DNA of 64,000 nt, taken from Meandrina meandrites (taxonomy: Eukaryota; Cnidaria; Anthozoa; Scleractinia; Meandrinidae). Made by a program: the position numbers and the translations under genes. Shown here piece after piece: positions 1 through 10,619 of the stretch (within the stretch, counting starts at the first letter, position 1; each line of letters starts with the position of its first letter). The DNA lies in contig OY855909.1 in NCBI GenBank assembly GCA_963693305.1, positions 3,493,501 to 3,557,500 of the forward strand, read 5' to 3'. The notes beneath the pieces were generated by a model. The model was not told where the DNA came from. It saw only the letters and a program-made list of their open reading frames with translations, and ran no database searches.

Positions 1-3000
1 ATACTCGAGATCGAAAAATGAGCTTATTTTAAAATACCTTGGTGACGACTCCGTGACGCCGTGCTCGCCTTAGGCCGAATAAAACCACAAAATAAAGACT
101 GATCCAAAAATAAAAACAAAAGAAAAAATTCTTAGAAGCGATACACGACTTTTGATGGCAAATGGACTGCAAATACTGTATACCTGAATAGACTTCTGTC
201 GATCCGGTCTTATAGTAATAAGCCGAAATTGCACTTGTATGAGATGTAAGTCCATCATAGGTAAACATTAAGCTAATAGTTATTATTTTTTAATGAGAGT
301 TGACATTTTAACAATAATTGAATATTTTAATTTTATTATTATTTAAGTTCGAAGGTAATAATAAGAGAATAGGCAAGAATCACGAGAAGTAGCGACGGGG
401 TAGTGTTAATTGAGAAATTTCTAGAATAAAAGTGAAACAAAATTGTTCTAAATTATAAATCAATCTCGGGCAATGCGGTTATTACTGTGCAACAAAATGG
501 TCAAATATAGCACTTTTAAGAAACTTTTTATTTCTGCTAAAAAATATGGGCAATCGTTTGTACAATTTGGAGCAAAATTTCACTAAAAAGTGTTTTCGTC
601 TGGCATTTTTCCCTTGTAAAAATAGACTCAACGGCCGAAGGAACAATAGTTTTCGATTCCAAATCGAAAACAAGTCACAACGACCAAAAAAATAGAATTA
701 TAAAGAATTCAAATAGCGATAAGCACCGTATCGACCCCTATTTAACAAAAAAACTGACAGTAAACCGAATAAGCCGAGAGATTTTATCATTTTTCTACGG
801 CGCCTTAATCAAGCGAAACTAAATGTATATTTCTTGGTGCGTACATTAATTTTATATCGGACGATTTTAGAGTATCATCGGTCGGCGATCAGCATTCCGA
901 AGCAAATATACCACAAAAGAAGACGAATGATTTATTACCGCGATGGTAAATGGGCTTACTATTATTAAGACAAAGACCAAAATGCAGATCTTAATTTGAA
1001 AAGTTTCCATAGATTAGCGATGTACGTGACAGAATAATTTATAATCGATGATGAAGTACTGGTTCCACAAAGGCGCCCTGCTGCGTTAGAAGACAACTTG
1101 CACATTGATCATAGATGTCAATTTTACATACACGACTGTGTTTCACTACTGCTGAGCAATTTTGCCTCTGTTTCAGCAACACTGAATATAGAGCGAGCAA
1201 ACCATTCCTTAAACTCAGTCCCAGAACGAAAAACGTGTAGGCAGCACTTTACATATCGAAATGGACCCCCAATTATGCTTGTTTAGTTGGTTGGTTCAAG
1301 CTGAATTCATGATATCATTCGCATTACGAGGCTGCTGCTTTAAATTAAAACAAAAAACTGTTCAATTGTTTTATAATTTCCGGTGTTTTTAATTTATGTC
1401 GGAGTGGGTGCAATCCACCAAAAATAGACTGGAGTATTAAGGACGATACGACGCTTTTAACCAACGCAAATAAACAAATAAAGAATAAAATGGCCACAAG
1501 CGGAAATTTTACGATAAAAAATACAGCGAGCATATTTCTCGAAATTCCATCTGTTCCGTTAGATGAAGAATCGAAACCAATTTGCAAAAAAGAGCTACGA
1601 GTCGGTTGGTATGAGATAAGAAGCAGTTTAATCTGCATCTATTATCGCAATCTATCTGCTAATCACTTTCTGCTCATCATTTAAGCATGTGTTTTTTTCT
1701 TAGGTCGAGGAGCCCCAGTTTGTCTTTAAAAAATGTTACAAAAACCGAGATTTTTTTAAGAATATTTTGAACAAATATGACCTTTTAAAAAATTGCTTTC
1801 TTATTTATGTGAACATTCGGTGGAGCTAAGCAAAGAGCATGCTCATTGGACTAGCTCGGTTGTAACTTACCAGATAAACCGTGTGTATTCGAGGTGTATG
1901 GATGAAGATAGATTTAAAAACCGGTAGGAAACTTTAACATTAACATCAAACTAACCTTTAGGAGAAACGTTGTGCTGTAAGGTTCTTTGCGTGAGCGACA
2001 CAAACAGAAACAGAAAAATAAAACTCATGGTTACGTCGTCTCGGAACCCACAATTAAGGTGGCTTCTTCATTCGTGATTTTTTCACTGGCTCCGTACTTC
2101 TCTAACTTTGACATGATTTTAGCCAGTTGATTTTAGTGGGCTGTCACTAACATGCACGGAAGCAGCGCCCTGGAGAGTGATACAGACGACTTTTGCAAAT
2201 TCTGCGATGGTTTTGTACATATTTATAGATACACTTATGTTAATCTTGTTCCAATCATATTAAATGGTCACTATATATCAAGCTGCGACAAATCAATATA
2301 CATGCCGTCGTTACCACATTTCAACATTGTTAATCATTGGTCGTTCAAATATAACAATACATTTTTTATTTTTCAATCTGACAAGCTAAGGGTCATCGTT
2401 GTATCAAAATCGTACTGAGAACAAGAATTGATCCGGTTAAACTACTAACAATATTTCTTTTAAACTGTCAAATTCGGACTTGCTTATGGCTATCACAAAC
2501 CTTTTTCGTTAATGAATGACTTATTCTTTGGGTAAAATGTTAAATTTTAATGTCATTGTTGGAGGAATGTTTTGTTAGAGCACAACATTATCTCTCCTGT
2601 TGTGAGTCTAATTCTCGTTCGCAAAAAAGGGAATATTCCAGTGGCCCAAAGCATTGTAAACTGACCGACCCCTTTCAATCTTCAACTATTCTGCGATGTA
2701 TTTTTATGATATTTGCGTCATATTTTTTTCTTAAAGCCTCTTTTGTGAGGGTAATTAGATCTGTTATTTTTATTAAATTTGAAATCATTGGACTTTGGAA
2801 GGTTCCGACAAAATAACCAAAGCACAAGTTGTTTAGAGTTTGCGAGTACGTGAAAATGAAATGTACGTAAGCGTTTTTTTTTTCAGTTGCTAAAAATAAT
2901 ATTGAGCATGAACATGGTTACTTTTTTTCTTTTTTTTCTTTTTGTGCAGAGTTAAGATTTCTGGTATGCGTTTTGCCAAATATTTGATTTACCACTTAGT

Positions 3001-5584
3001 GGAACATTTTTTCTACTTTAGAGATAGACTTCTGTCAAATCGGAAAATATCCTATGTGGATAAACATGAAGATTGAACATTTCTTAACTGTCGATATGAT
3101 ATTAACATAAACATACCACTGCATGAAAAATAATATCGCTTTGACAATAGCAACACTGAAGTTTAGGGAAACGTCCAGTAAAGCTTTCGGGAAGATATCA
3201 TCTGTAAGAGATTTGCATCAGTATAAAATATCAACAAAAATATTCACACAGGGTTTTGGGGGAAAAATATTCAAACCCACTTCGATTTAGGTACGTTTAA
3301 TTAGTTAGCTGCAGTTATTAATTTATTATTTGAATAGATTGTGAAAAGAAAACCACACGTGGGGAAAACAGGACTGAGACAGCACTCTGCGTCACCAGCT
3401 GAAAAGCAGATAAAAGACTGAAAACTATAACAATCAACAGTTTTACAACTGTGAAAAAGAAGCCACAGCCATAATATATATTGGGATTTTTGAGACCGTG
3501 GCAGGTCAGAAAAGGTTTGTCATGGGGCTGCTTATGTCCAACAGAGGTCAGCTAAATATAAACAGGGGGCTTGCTAATTTTCAGACTGGGAACGGCTAAT
3601 TCCGACGAATGAATGCTGGTTCCAATGGGGATTCGGCCAATTTTGCACGTGGGCCTTAAAGCGACGAACATCGACGACAAAACACAATTTGAAGTTCAGA
3701 CAAGCGATGCAGGATCCATGCTGATAGCACCTCATTATAAATATCGATTTCCTTTCTTTAAAATAAAAAATTTATTGTTTCCGTAACTTCAGTCTGGAGT
3801 ATGAAAACAATGACCTGCTGCATCATCCTTAGCCCCTTTAAACAAAAGGCAATTATTGAAAAAAAAACTAAAACCCTAATTTATAGTTAAGAGCAGTGGT
3901 ACTGAGACATCAAGACAGAAAAAAGAACAAGAAAACGTGAAGAGATTTTCAATTTAACTGTCGCATTTTAACGGCTTAAAACAGAAGACATCTGGCACAA
4001 GCAGCTTCCTATTCAAAAACCTTTATAGTACAATTTGAGCATCAGAATCACTGTTAAATCTTACTTCAAATGTATTTTTATAAATTTAATTTTTTTGGTC
4101 GAACGTTTTGTTAGAGGAGACCCACACGGTCGTGAGATTGGTCAAAAACTCCCTACACCATCGACATAAAATAAAAACGTTTCTTATCTTTTGCTCTTAC
4201 ATGAAATTACTCGATAACTTAATTTGATTTGAGACAAGATATAATCGGGTCTAGCCGTTTCGTGGAATTCCTACATTAATTTGTTATGAAAGAAAGGAAT
4301 TACCCAAATCTAGTTAAGGGTAACCCATTCTTCTGAAGACTCAATTTGAGATTATTAAAATGTGATTTTTTAAAATGCTATAGCAGCAAGGATTACCAAA
4401 ATAAAATCCACTGACGGCGGCATTATGTTTTTCTTTACTTATGCACTACTAGCACAATTCGTATAAATAAAACTACGAGCTGCACATTGATGGTTCGCCA
4501 ACAAATATTGATATTTTACTCTGAAGCTTTAATAAAGTTTCAAATCTCTAACCTCATACTGATGCTTTACTTTATACAAAGGGAGCACCTACTGCGAAGC
4601 ACCAGAAAGTACACGTGTTGATTCTCGTGGGAAATCTCAAAGAGAGGGCTCGTACAACTGATCTGTAATTATACGAACATCGTTTTCAGACAAGTTAAAC
4701 TTTTATAAAGTGACTGCCAACAGACAAATTTCATTTTAAATTACCTTTTTGAAAAAAAATAAAGTCAATTTTATCAGCAACAACATTTTTACTCTATTAT
4801 TTAAAACCAACGGCAAAACAAAAATTAAGAGAAAGAAAAGCAAGAATATATTAATTTGAAGTTTTTTCGTTCAGCAAGTTATGTCTGCCGTTCCCCCGAA
4901 TATTTATTGCTTGGTTTGGTAAAAACTCACAGTTAAAGCACAACCTCAATAGGCTATGAAAATCTCTTTAAATGATGCTCATAAAAGCATCATGCTAAAA
5001 CCCAAACCAATATTTATTCTTGTTAGTAGCCCAAATTAAATGTTTTTTAAATAAATTTCAGTCTCTTCCGAGTTTTACTATACCTGCCCTCTTCTACGAC
5101 TTCTTGGCTAATATTTTATTAGACCATTTATATAACTTAGAACCATGCAGCGTTCCTCAGGTACTTTCGAGAAATGACTGAAACTTTCTAAATTATCATC
5201 TCCATAGGATGTGTTCAGAGACACTGTCTCTGATAGATAACAAGCAGCTCACAGTCAATAGAACTTTATTCTTGATTTTCATGTTACGTCACAAAATTCT
5301 GATATCAAAACTCACCAGGCCTGTCACCAGGTGTAAGATCGATAGTTTAAAACAGAGCATTATGAATATTTGAGTTCTCCGCCGTTTGTGACATTAAGCT
5401 GAGTACCGTGACAGAGCTGTTCTCAAGTTGTTTGGAAAAAGGCCTTTCCTCTCCATTTTCAGCAGATAGAACATTTCAGATATAATACGTGGTGTTCATG
5501 TGAAAGTATATTAGCTCATGAGCCAAAAGTAGTCGCTCGTATAGCAAAATTGAGTTCCAGATAAGTTCCAGATGGTTTCTCTGA
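1..5584. other. Gene-free AT-rich stretch
   Basis: I see no gene, RNA gene or clear mobile-element end here. The open frames are short (under 100 codons), overlap on both strands, and show no recognisable domain. Homopolymer runs occur (for example T runs near 2,873-2,940). Very old repeat remnants cannot be excluded by eye. Confidence 0.5.
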
Positions 5585-5608
5585 CATCATGGCGGCCATA
5601 TTAGTGTC

Positions 5609-5613
5609 CCTCG
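5609..5613. repeat. Left target-site duplication of the Gypsy element
   Basis: CCTCG immediately before the 5' LTR; the same five bases follow the 3' LTR at 10,615-10,619. A 5-bp duplication is what a Ty3/Gypsy integrase makes. Confidence 0.88.
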
Positions 5614-5779
5614 TGCAACAATGTTATGTTATGCATGATTAGCGCCAGGCCCTGGGCACGGGTTTGTTAAGGCCCCGTATGTTGCTTGCGTCAGTATTGT
5701 ACGCTTGAGAGAGACTTGATTAAAATTAGTTGTGTTTATCTGATTTATCATTGGAGTTGTTTCTTTGGACAACGTTACA
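5614..5779 (+). repeat. 5' LTR
   Basis: 166 bp, TG...CA. It matches the 3' LTR almost base for base, apart from a few substitutions and a block where it is 13 bases shorter (one base between TATCTG and TTTATCA against 14 in the 3' LTR). The AT-rich stretch near 5,715-5,735 is the likely promoter area, but no clear TATA box can be fixed. Confidence 0.9.
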
Positions 5780-5794
5780 TGGTGTCAGAAGTGG
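5780..5794 (+). other. Primer binding site, tRNA-Leu type
   Basis: TGGTGTCAGAAGTGG starts directly after the 5' LTR. It is the complement of a tRNA 3' end reading CCACTTCTGACA plus CCA, the form found in some animal tRNA-Leu species. Placement right behind the LTR is as expected for minus-strand priming. Confidence 0.8.
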
Positions 5795-6076
5795 AGACTT
5801 ATCGCCTCCATCTGCTGTCGTTGACGAACTGGCCACAAGTCCACGAAAACGTGAGTTATTGGAAGATCTGTTCGCAACCACGTGGCGAATCGATCGATTC
5901 GCACGATTTGCAAGATTTCATTTGACTTTTCTGGACCCAACTGCCAGTTGTGAAAGCATCTACTTGACTCCTACTGACAGATAGGAAAAGCAAACCGTGA
6001 GAGTAAAATAACTGCGGGTTGTTGTTTTTGTCTACTGAAGAAATTTCTCCGCGAAAAAATCTTCGCCCGATGAAAC

Positions 6077-9000
6077 ATGCCACCGAAGCCCGAAGTCGAA
6101 AGCGGCGCAACGGCGCAGACTTCTAGAGCTCTCGAGCAGCCAAGACCAGTACAAATCCCAATAAACATTCCACTACCGTCAAAATTAGAGCTCAGCGGCA
6201 ACCTAGCAACTAACTGGAAGAAATTTCACCGAGCCTGGAATAACTATGAGATAGCTGCACGACTTAAAGATCCTGAGCATCCTGACGTAAACAAATCGCT
6301 TAGAACCGCCACTCTACTCACGTGTATCGGGTCCGATGCTCTAGATGTCTACGACGGTTTAGACTTTGAGAGTGTAGAACAGAAGAATGATATCGACGTC
6401 GTTCTCCAAAAGCTGCAGAGCTACTGCATTGGAGAGACCAATGAGATTTACGAGAGATACAAATTCAACAAGAGAGATCAAGAGCTGAACGAATCCTTGG
6501 ACGCTTACGTCACTACACCTCGGACTTTGGCAAAAACGTGCAACTTTGGCACTTTGGAGGATAGCCTCATCAGAGATAGGATTGTCATTGGTGTAAAAGA
6601 CAATCAAGCCCGCAAGAAGCTTCTTCAGGTATCCAAACTCACCTTGAAAGGCTGTATTGACATTTGTAGGTCGTACGAAACAACAAGTCAACAACTGAAG
6701 GAGATTAATCAAGAGGAAGTCCATGCTCTCCAACCGTCCCGTGACAAGAAACCTGATCCCCGTATTGAGAGAGAGATTCAATGTAAATTTTGCACCAAAA
6801 CACATCCTTGGAACAAATTGAAGTGCCCAGCGTGGGGCAAGACCTGCTCATCTTGTGGCATGCGAAACCACTTTGCTGTTGCCTGCAAAGCGAAGACCAC
6901 ACACCCTGCGAAGGCCAAACCACCTGCCAAGTTTCCACCTTCTAGGCGCAACCACAAGTCAGTACATGCAGTGGAGGACTCAGACTCTGACGAGTATGTT
7001 GCTAGTGTTGATGGGAAGGAGCGAGTGTGTGCTATCGAGGATCAGTATCGAAAGGATAAACTATTTGCTTCCATGGTACTTAATGACCAACAAGTACAAT
7101 TTCAGCTGGATAGTGGGGCCACGGTGAATATTTTACCAGAGGAAACATTCAAGCAGCTATATGGGGAAGACAGTGTACCCCTTCTAGATAACGCAGAAGT
7201 AACCCTTATCATGTACAACAAAACAGAGGAGAAGCCCCTTGGCAAGAAACGAGTCAGAGTTGTGAATCCAAGAAATGGCAAGAAATACAGCGTGAAGTTC
7301 GTAGTGGTGAAGGGCAACTGCAAGCCGCTGCTGGGTCTGCGAGCTAGCGAGCAAATGAATCTCATCTCAGTGATTAACAAAAACATCTTATCTGTTCAGA
7401 CACAGGCGTCATTACAGGACAAATCCAGAGACTTACTTTCACTAACAAAAGAGTACATACTGAAAGAGTTTACAGATGTATTCCATGGGGATGGCAAGCT
7501 AGAGGGTGACCTACACCTTGAGATTGACCCAACAGTACCACCAGTACAACTTCCCACAAGAAAGGTGCCAATTCCAATCAAAGAAAAGCTGAGAGAAGAG
7601 CTAGACCGCTTGGAAACCCGTAACATTGTCACCCCAGTGAATGTCCCCACCGCATGGATATCGGCAACTGTCGTCACCATGAAGAAGAATGGCAACATTC
7701 GACTGTGTGTGGATCCAAAGCCACTCAATCTAGCCCTTAAACGAAACCACTATCCTCTACCAACAATCGAAGATGTGCTTCCCAACCTCTCCAATGCAAG
7801 ATGTTTCACATTGTTAGATGCAAAAAATGGGTTTTGGCATGTAACCCTCGATGAAGAAAGCAGTTATGCAACTACGTTTGGCACCCCCTGGGGAAGGTAT
7901 CGATGGCTAAGAATGCCATTTGGCATCTCGCCTGCTCCTGAAGAATTTCAGCGCAGACTTGACCAAGCACTGACAGGCCTAGAGGGATGCAAAGCCATTG
8001 CGGACGACATTCTTGTGTTTGGCTGTGGAGCAACAGATGGAGAAGCTGCAAGAGATCATGACAAGAACCTCACTAGACTCTTAGAACGGTGCAGGGACAA
8101 AGGCATAAAGTTAAACAGTGCGAAGTTACAGCTACGAAGAAAAGAAGTTTCTTACATGGGTCATGTGCTCTCTGCAGACGGGCTCAAGCCAGACGCTGAG
8201 AAAGTTAAAGCAGTCAGAGAGATGCCAGCACCATCTGACAAACAGGGTGTCCAACGTTTCCTGGGAATGACGAATTACCTGCAGAAGTTTGCGCCCAAGC
8301 TGTCAGAGATTACCACTCCACTCCGCGACCTCATCAAGAGTGACACGGAATTTCTCTGGGACGAACAAGTTCATGGTGTTGCCCTAAACGAAGCAAAGAG
8401 GATTATCTCTAGTACACCGGTCCTGAAATACTTCAACCCAAAGACAGAACCTGTCCTACAGTGTGATGCTTCCATGCATGGCCTAGGAGCGTGTTTAATG
8501 CAGAACGGCCAACCTGTCGCGTATGCATCCAGATCCCTGACTCCCACGGAGGTCCAGTATGCCCAAATTGAGAAGGAACTGCTGGCTATAGTATTCGGCA
8601 TGGAAAAGTTCGAAACCTACCTTTATGGTAGAAAAGTATTGGTGGAGACAGACCACAAGCCGCTTGAAGCAATTTTCAAAAAGAGTCTTCTCAGTGCCCC
8701 GAAGAGGCTACAGCGTATGCTGCTGAGGCTGCAAAGATACGAATTTGAAGTTACCTACAAAAGAGGAACTTTGCTTTTCATGGCCGACACCCTGAGCCGG
8801 GCTTACTTGCCACACCAGGAAGTCACTGTGGGTCAAGAAGATGTGCTTGCAGTTTCAGACACACGGTCACCAACAGAAATAGAAGCAGAAGAGATTAACA
8901 TGCTTCACTATCTGCCAGTGAGAGAGGACACACTGCGCAGGATCCAAGAGTGCACCCACGAAGACGTGGTTCTCAAGGCCCTCGCCAATGTGATCAAGCA

Positions 9001-10285
9001 AGGTTGGCCAGAAAGCAAGCCTCACTTACCATCAGAAATTCATGACTACTTCCCATTCAAAGAAGAACTCACTTTGCAAAATGGAATTATCTTTAAAGGA
9101 GACCGTGTCGTCATACCGCTTGAAATGAGGGATGAGCTCAAGAGAAAACTGCACTCAAGCCACCTGGGAATTCAAGCATGTCAGAGACGAGCTCGTGAGG
9201 CCTTCTACTGGCCAGGAATGTACACAGAGATTGAAGAATACATATCTAAGTGTCCTGTCTGCAATGCATATCAGCACAAACAGCAGAAAGAACCAATGAT
9301 TCAACATCCAGTACCAGCCAGGCCATGGCAGTTCATCGCAGCCGACCTGTTTGAGTTCCAAGGCAAAGAATATCTTGTGACCACAGACTACTACTCCAAC
9401 TTCTTTGAAGTTGACAAGCTAAGTTCCCAGACTTCCAGAGAGGTGATCGAAAAGCTAAAGTGTCAGATGGCAAGACATGGGATCCCAGACACACTTAGGA
9501 GTGACAATGGTACACAATTTAGCTCTCAGGAATTTATGAAGTTTTCAGAGCTGTATGAGTTTGATCACATCACTAGCTCACCTGCGTACCCGCAGTCTAA
9601 CGGTAAGGCAGAGAACTCAGTGAAAACTGCCAAACGTATTATGCTGAAAGCTCTAGAAGCTGGAACTGATCCCTACTTGGGATTACTTGATTTCCGCAAC
9701 ACCCCTACTGAGGGATTGGGCACGTCCCCAGCACAGCGACTCTTCGGTCGTCGAATGAAGACCCTGCTACCCACAGCTGGCAGTCTCCTAAACCAGGCTG
9801 ATGCCGATGCAGGTAAAACAGCCCAGCTCCTGCAAGCTAGAAAAGACAGGCAGTCTTTCTACTACAACAATGGCTCCAAAACACTCCAACCACTGGAGAA
9901 AGGAGATGTAGTTCGCATTCAACCTACCGGCACTAAGAAGGGTCAAAGGTGGACCCAAGCAACAGTAGAGGGGCCAGCACGTGTGCGCTCGTACCAAGTA
10001 ACCACAGAGGACGGAAGGGTATATCGGAGGAATCGTCGACATCTTCGCCTGTCAGCCGAGACTCCAAGACCACCCCTTCCTGATGCAGACACAGATAACC
10101 CTGAACCTGAACCACCTCAGGCTGGACAGCTTCCAACAGAACCTGATGTGCCTCAAGCAGTGGTCATGCCACCGCCAGCACCAATTTCCCAAGATAATGT
10201 GGTGCGAGCCGCTAGTCCAGAAAAATGCAGTTCCAGCGGGAGAACCCTACGCAGACCAGCATACCTGAATGATTATGCTAGTTGA
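6077..10285 (+). CDS. Gag-Pol polyprotein of the Gypsy element
   Basis: 1,402 codons from an ATG to a TGA with no interruption. The Gag part ends in two zinc-binding knuckles, CKFC...H...C and CSSC-GMRN-H-FAVA-C, near residues 235-270. An aspartic protease follows with DSGAT at D345. Reverse transcriptase shows LRMPFG and the catalytic pair in IADDILVFG (D643, D644), where Ala replaces the usual Tyr/Val position. RNase H shows CDAS...GLGA and the later E and D residues (ETDHKPLEAI). Integrase has an HHCC zinc site (HSSH...CPVC) and a DDE core at D1090, D1143 and E1179 with 35 residues between the last two, then a GPY/F-like tail (GPARVRSYQV). The product would assemble particles, copy the RNA and insert the DNA. 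No frameshift separates Gag from Pol, so cleavage by the protease must free the parts. All catalytic residues appear present. Confidence 0.95.
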   Translation: MPPKPEVESGATAQTSRALEQPRPVQIPINIPLPSKLELSGNLATNWKKFHRAWNNYEIAARLKDPEHPDVNKSLRTATLLTCIGSDALDVYDGLDFESVEQKNDIDVVLQKLQSYCIGETNEIYERYKFNKRDQELNESLDAYVTTPRTLAKTCNFGTLEDSLIRDRIVIGVKDNQARKKLLQVSKLTLKGCIDICRSYETTSQQLKEINQEEVHALQPSRDKKPDPRIEREIQCKFCTKTHPWNKLKCPAWGKTCSSCGMRNHFAVACKAKTTHPAKAKPPAKFPPSRRNHKSVHAVEDSDSDEYVASVDGKERVCAIEDQYRKDKLFASMVLNDQQVQFQLDSGATVNILPEETFKQLYGEDSVPLLDNAEVTLIMYNKTEEKPLGKKRVRVVNPRNGKKYSVKFVVVKGNCKPLLGLRASEQMNLISVINKNILSVQTQASLQDKSRDLLSLTKEYILKEFTDVFHGDGKLEGDLHLEIDPTVPPVQLPTRKVPIPIKEKLREELDRLETRNIVTPVNVPTAWISATVVTMKKNGNIRLCVDPKPLNLALKRNHYPLPTIEDVLPNLSNARCFTLLDAKNGFWHVTLDEESSYATTFGTPWGRYRWLRMPFGISPAPEEFQRRLDQALTGLEGCKAIADDILVFGCGATDGEAARDHDKNLTRLLERCRDKGIKLNSAKLQLRRKEVSYMGHVLSADGLKPDAEKVKAVREMPAPSDKQGVQRFLGMTNYLQKFAPKLSEITTPLRDLIKSDTEFLWDEQVHGVALNEAKRIISSTPVLKYFNPKTEPVLQCDASMHGLGACLMQNGQPVAYASRSLTPTEVQYAQIEKELLAIVFGMEKFETYLYGRKVLVETDHKPLEAIFKKSLLSAPKRLQRMLLRLQRYEFEVTYKRGTLLFMADTLSRAYLPHQEVTVGQEDVLAVSDTRSPTEIEAEEINMLHYLPVREDTLRRIQECTHEDVVLKALANVIKQGWPESKPHLPSEIHDYFPFKEELTLQNGIIFKGDRVVIPLEMRDELKRKLHSSHLGIQACQRRAREAFYWPGMYTEIEEYISKCPVCNAYQHKQQKEPMIQHPVPARPWQFIAADLFEFQGKEYLVTTDYYSNFFEVDKLSSQTSREVIEKLKCQMARHGIPDTLRSDNGTQFSSQEFMKFSELYEFDHITSSPAYPQSNGKAENSVKTAKRIMLKALEAGTDPYLGLLDFRNTPTEGLGTSPAQRLFGRRMKTLLPTAGSLLNQADADAGKTAQLLQARKDRQSFYYNNGSKTLQPLEKGDVVRIQPTGTKKGQRWTQATVEGPARVRSYQVTTEDGRVYRRNRRHLRLSAETPRPPLPDADTDNPEPEPPQAGQLPTEPDVPQAVVMPPPAPISQDNVVRAASPEKCSSSGRTLRRPAYLNDYAS

Positions 10286-10426
10286 CATTATAACTTTGCT
10301 TGATTCAGACTTCATGAACCCTGTTATTTCATTTCATGTTATGTTACCGCATTTTGTTTTGTTTACTTTATTTTTCATTTGTTTTATTATTGCTACTCCT
10401 ATTTTCTTTTTTTTGTTGTTGTTGTC

Positions 10427-10435
10427 AAGGGGAGA
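10427..10435 (+). other. Polypurine tract
   Basis: AAGGGGAGA directly abuts the 3' LTR, after a T-rich stretch. This is the expected primer for plus-strand synthesis. Confidence 0.85.
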
Positions 10436-10614
10436 TGCAACAATGTTATGTTATGCATGATTAGCGCCAGGCCCTGGGCACGGGTTTGTTAAGGCCCCGT
10501 ATGTTGCTTGCGTCAGTATTGTACGCTTGAGAGAGACTTGATTAAAATAAGTTGTGTTTATCTGGAACTTCTGTGTCCTTTATCACTGGAGTTGTTTCTT
10601 TGGACAACGTTACA
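10436..10614 (+). repeat. 3' LTR
   Basis: 179 bp, TG...CA, near-identical to the 5' LTR. It carries 13 extra bases (around 10,565-10,578) that the 5' LTR lacks, so the 166-bp and 179-bp forms differ mainly by one indel. Confidence 0.9.
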
Positions 10615-10619
10615 CCTCG
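10615..10619. repeat. Right target-site duplication of the Gypsy element
   Basis: CCTCG directly after the 3' LTR, matching 5,609-5,613. Confidence 0.88.

Larger units (their letters stand above)
5614..10614 (+). mobile_element. Complete Ty3/Gypsy LTR retrotransposon (Mag/Steamer-like)
   Basis: A full 5,001-bp element bounded by two LTRs that start TG and end CA, with CCTCG duplicated on both sides. In order it has a 166-bp 5' LTR, a primer site matching the 3' end of tRNA-Leu, a leader of about 280 bases, one uninterrupted Gag-Pol frame, a purine tract AAGGGGAGA, and a 179-bp 3' LTR. No env and no chromodomain are visible. LTR length near 170 bp, total length near 5 kb, tRNA-Leu priming, a single Gag-Pol frame and a 5-bp duplication together recall Steamer-like elements of the Mag lineage, known from bivalves and other marine animals; that placement is from memory of the family, not an alignment. 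The frame has no stop or shift, so the copy is young or still active. Confidence 0.93.

Noticed and set aside
5686..5984. Short frames in the leader of the Gypsy element
   Set aside because: They overlap the LTR, primer site and leader, and have no similarity to a viral or host protein that I can see.
6359..10042. Antisense and shifted frames within Gag-Pol
   Set aside because: All lie inside the intact 1,402-codon frame and have the composition of shadows.
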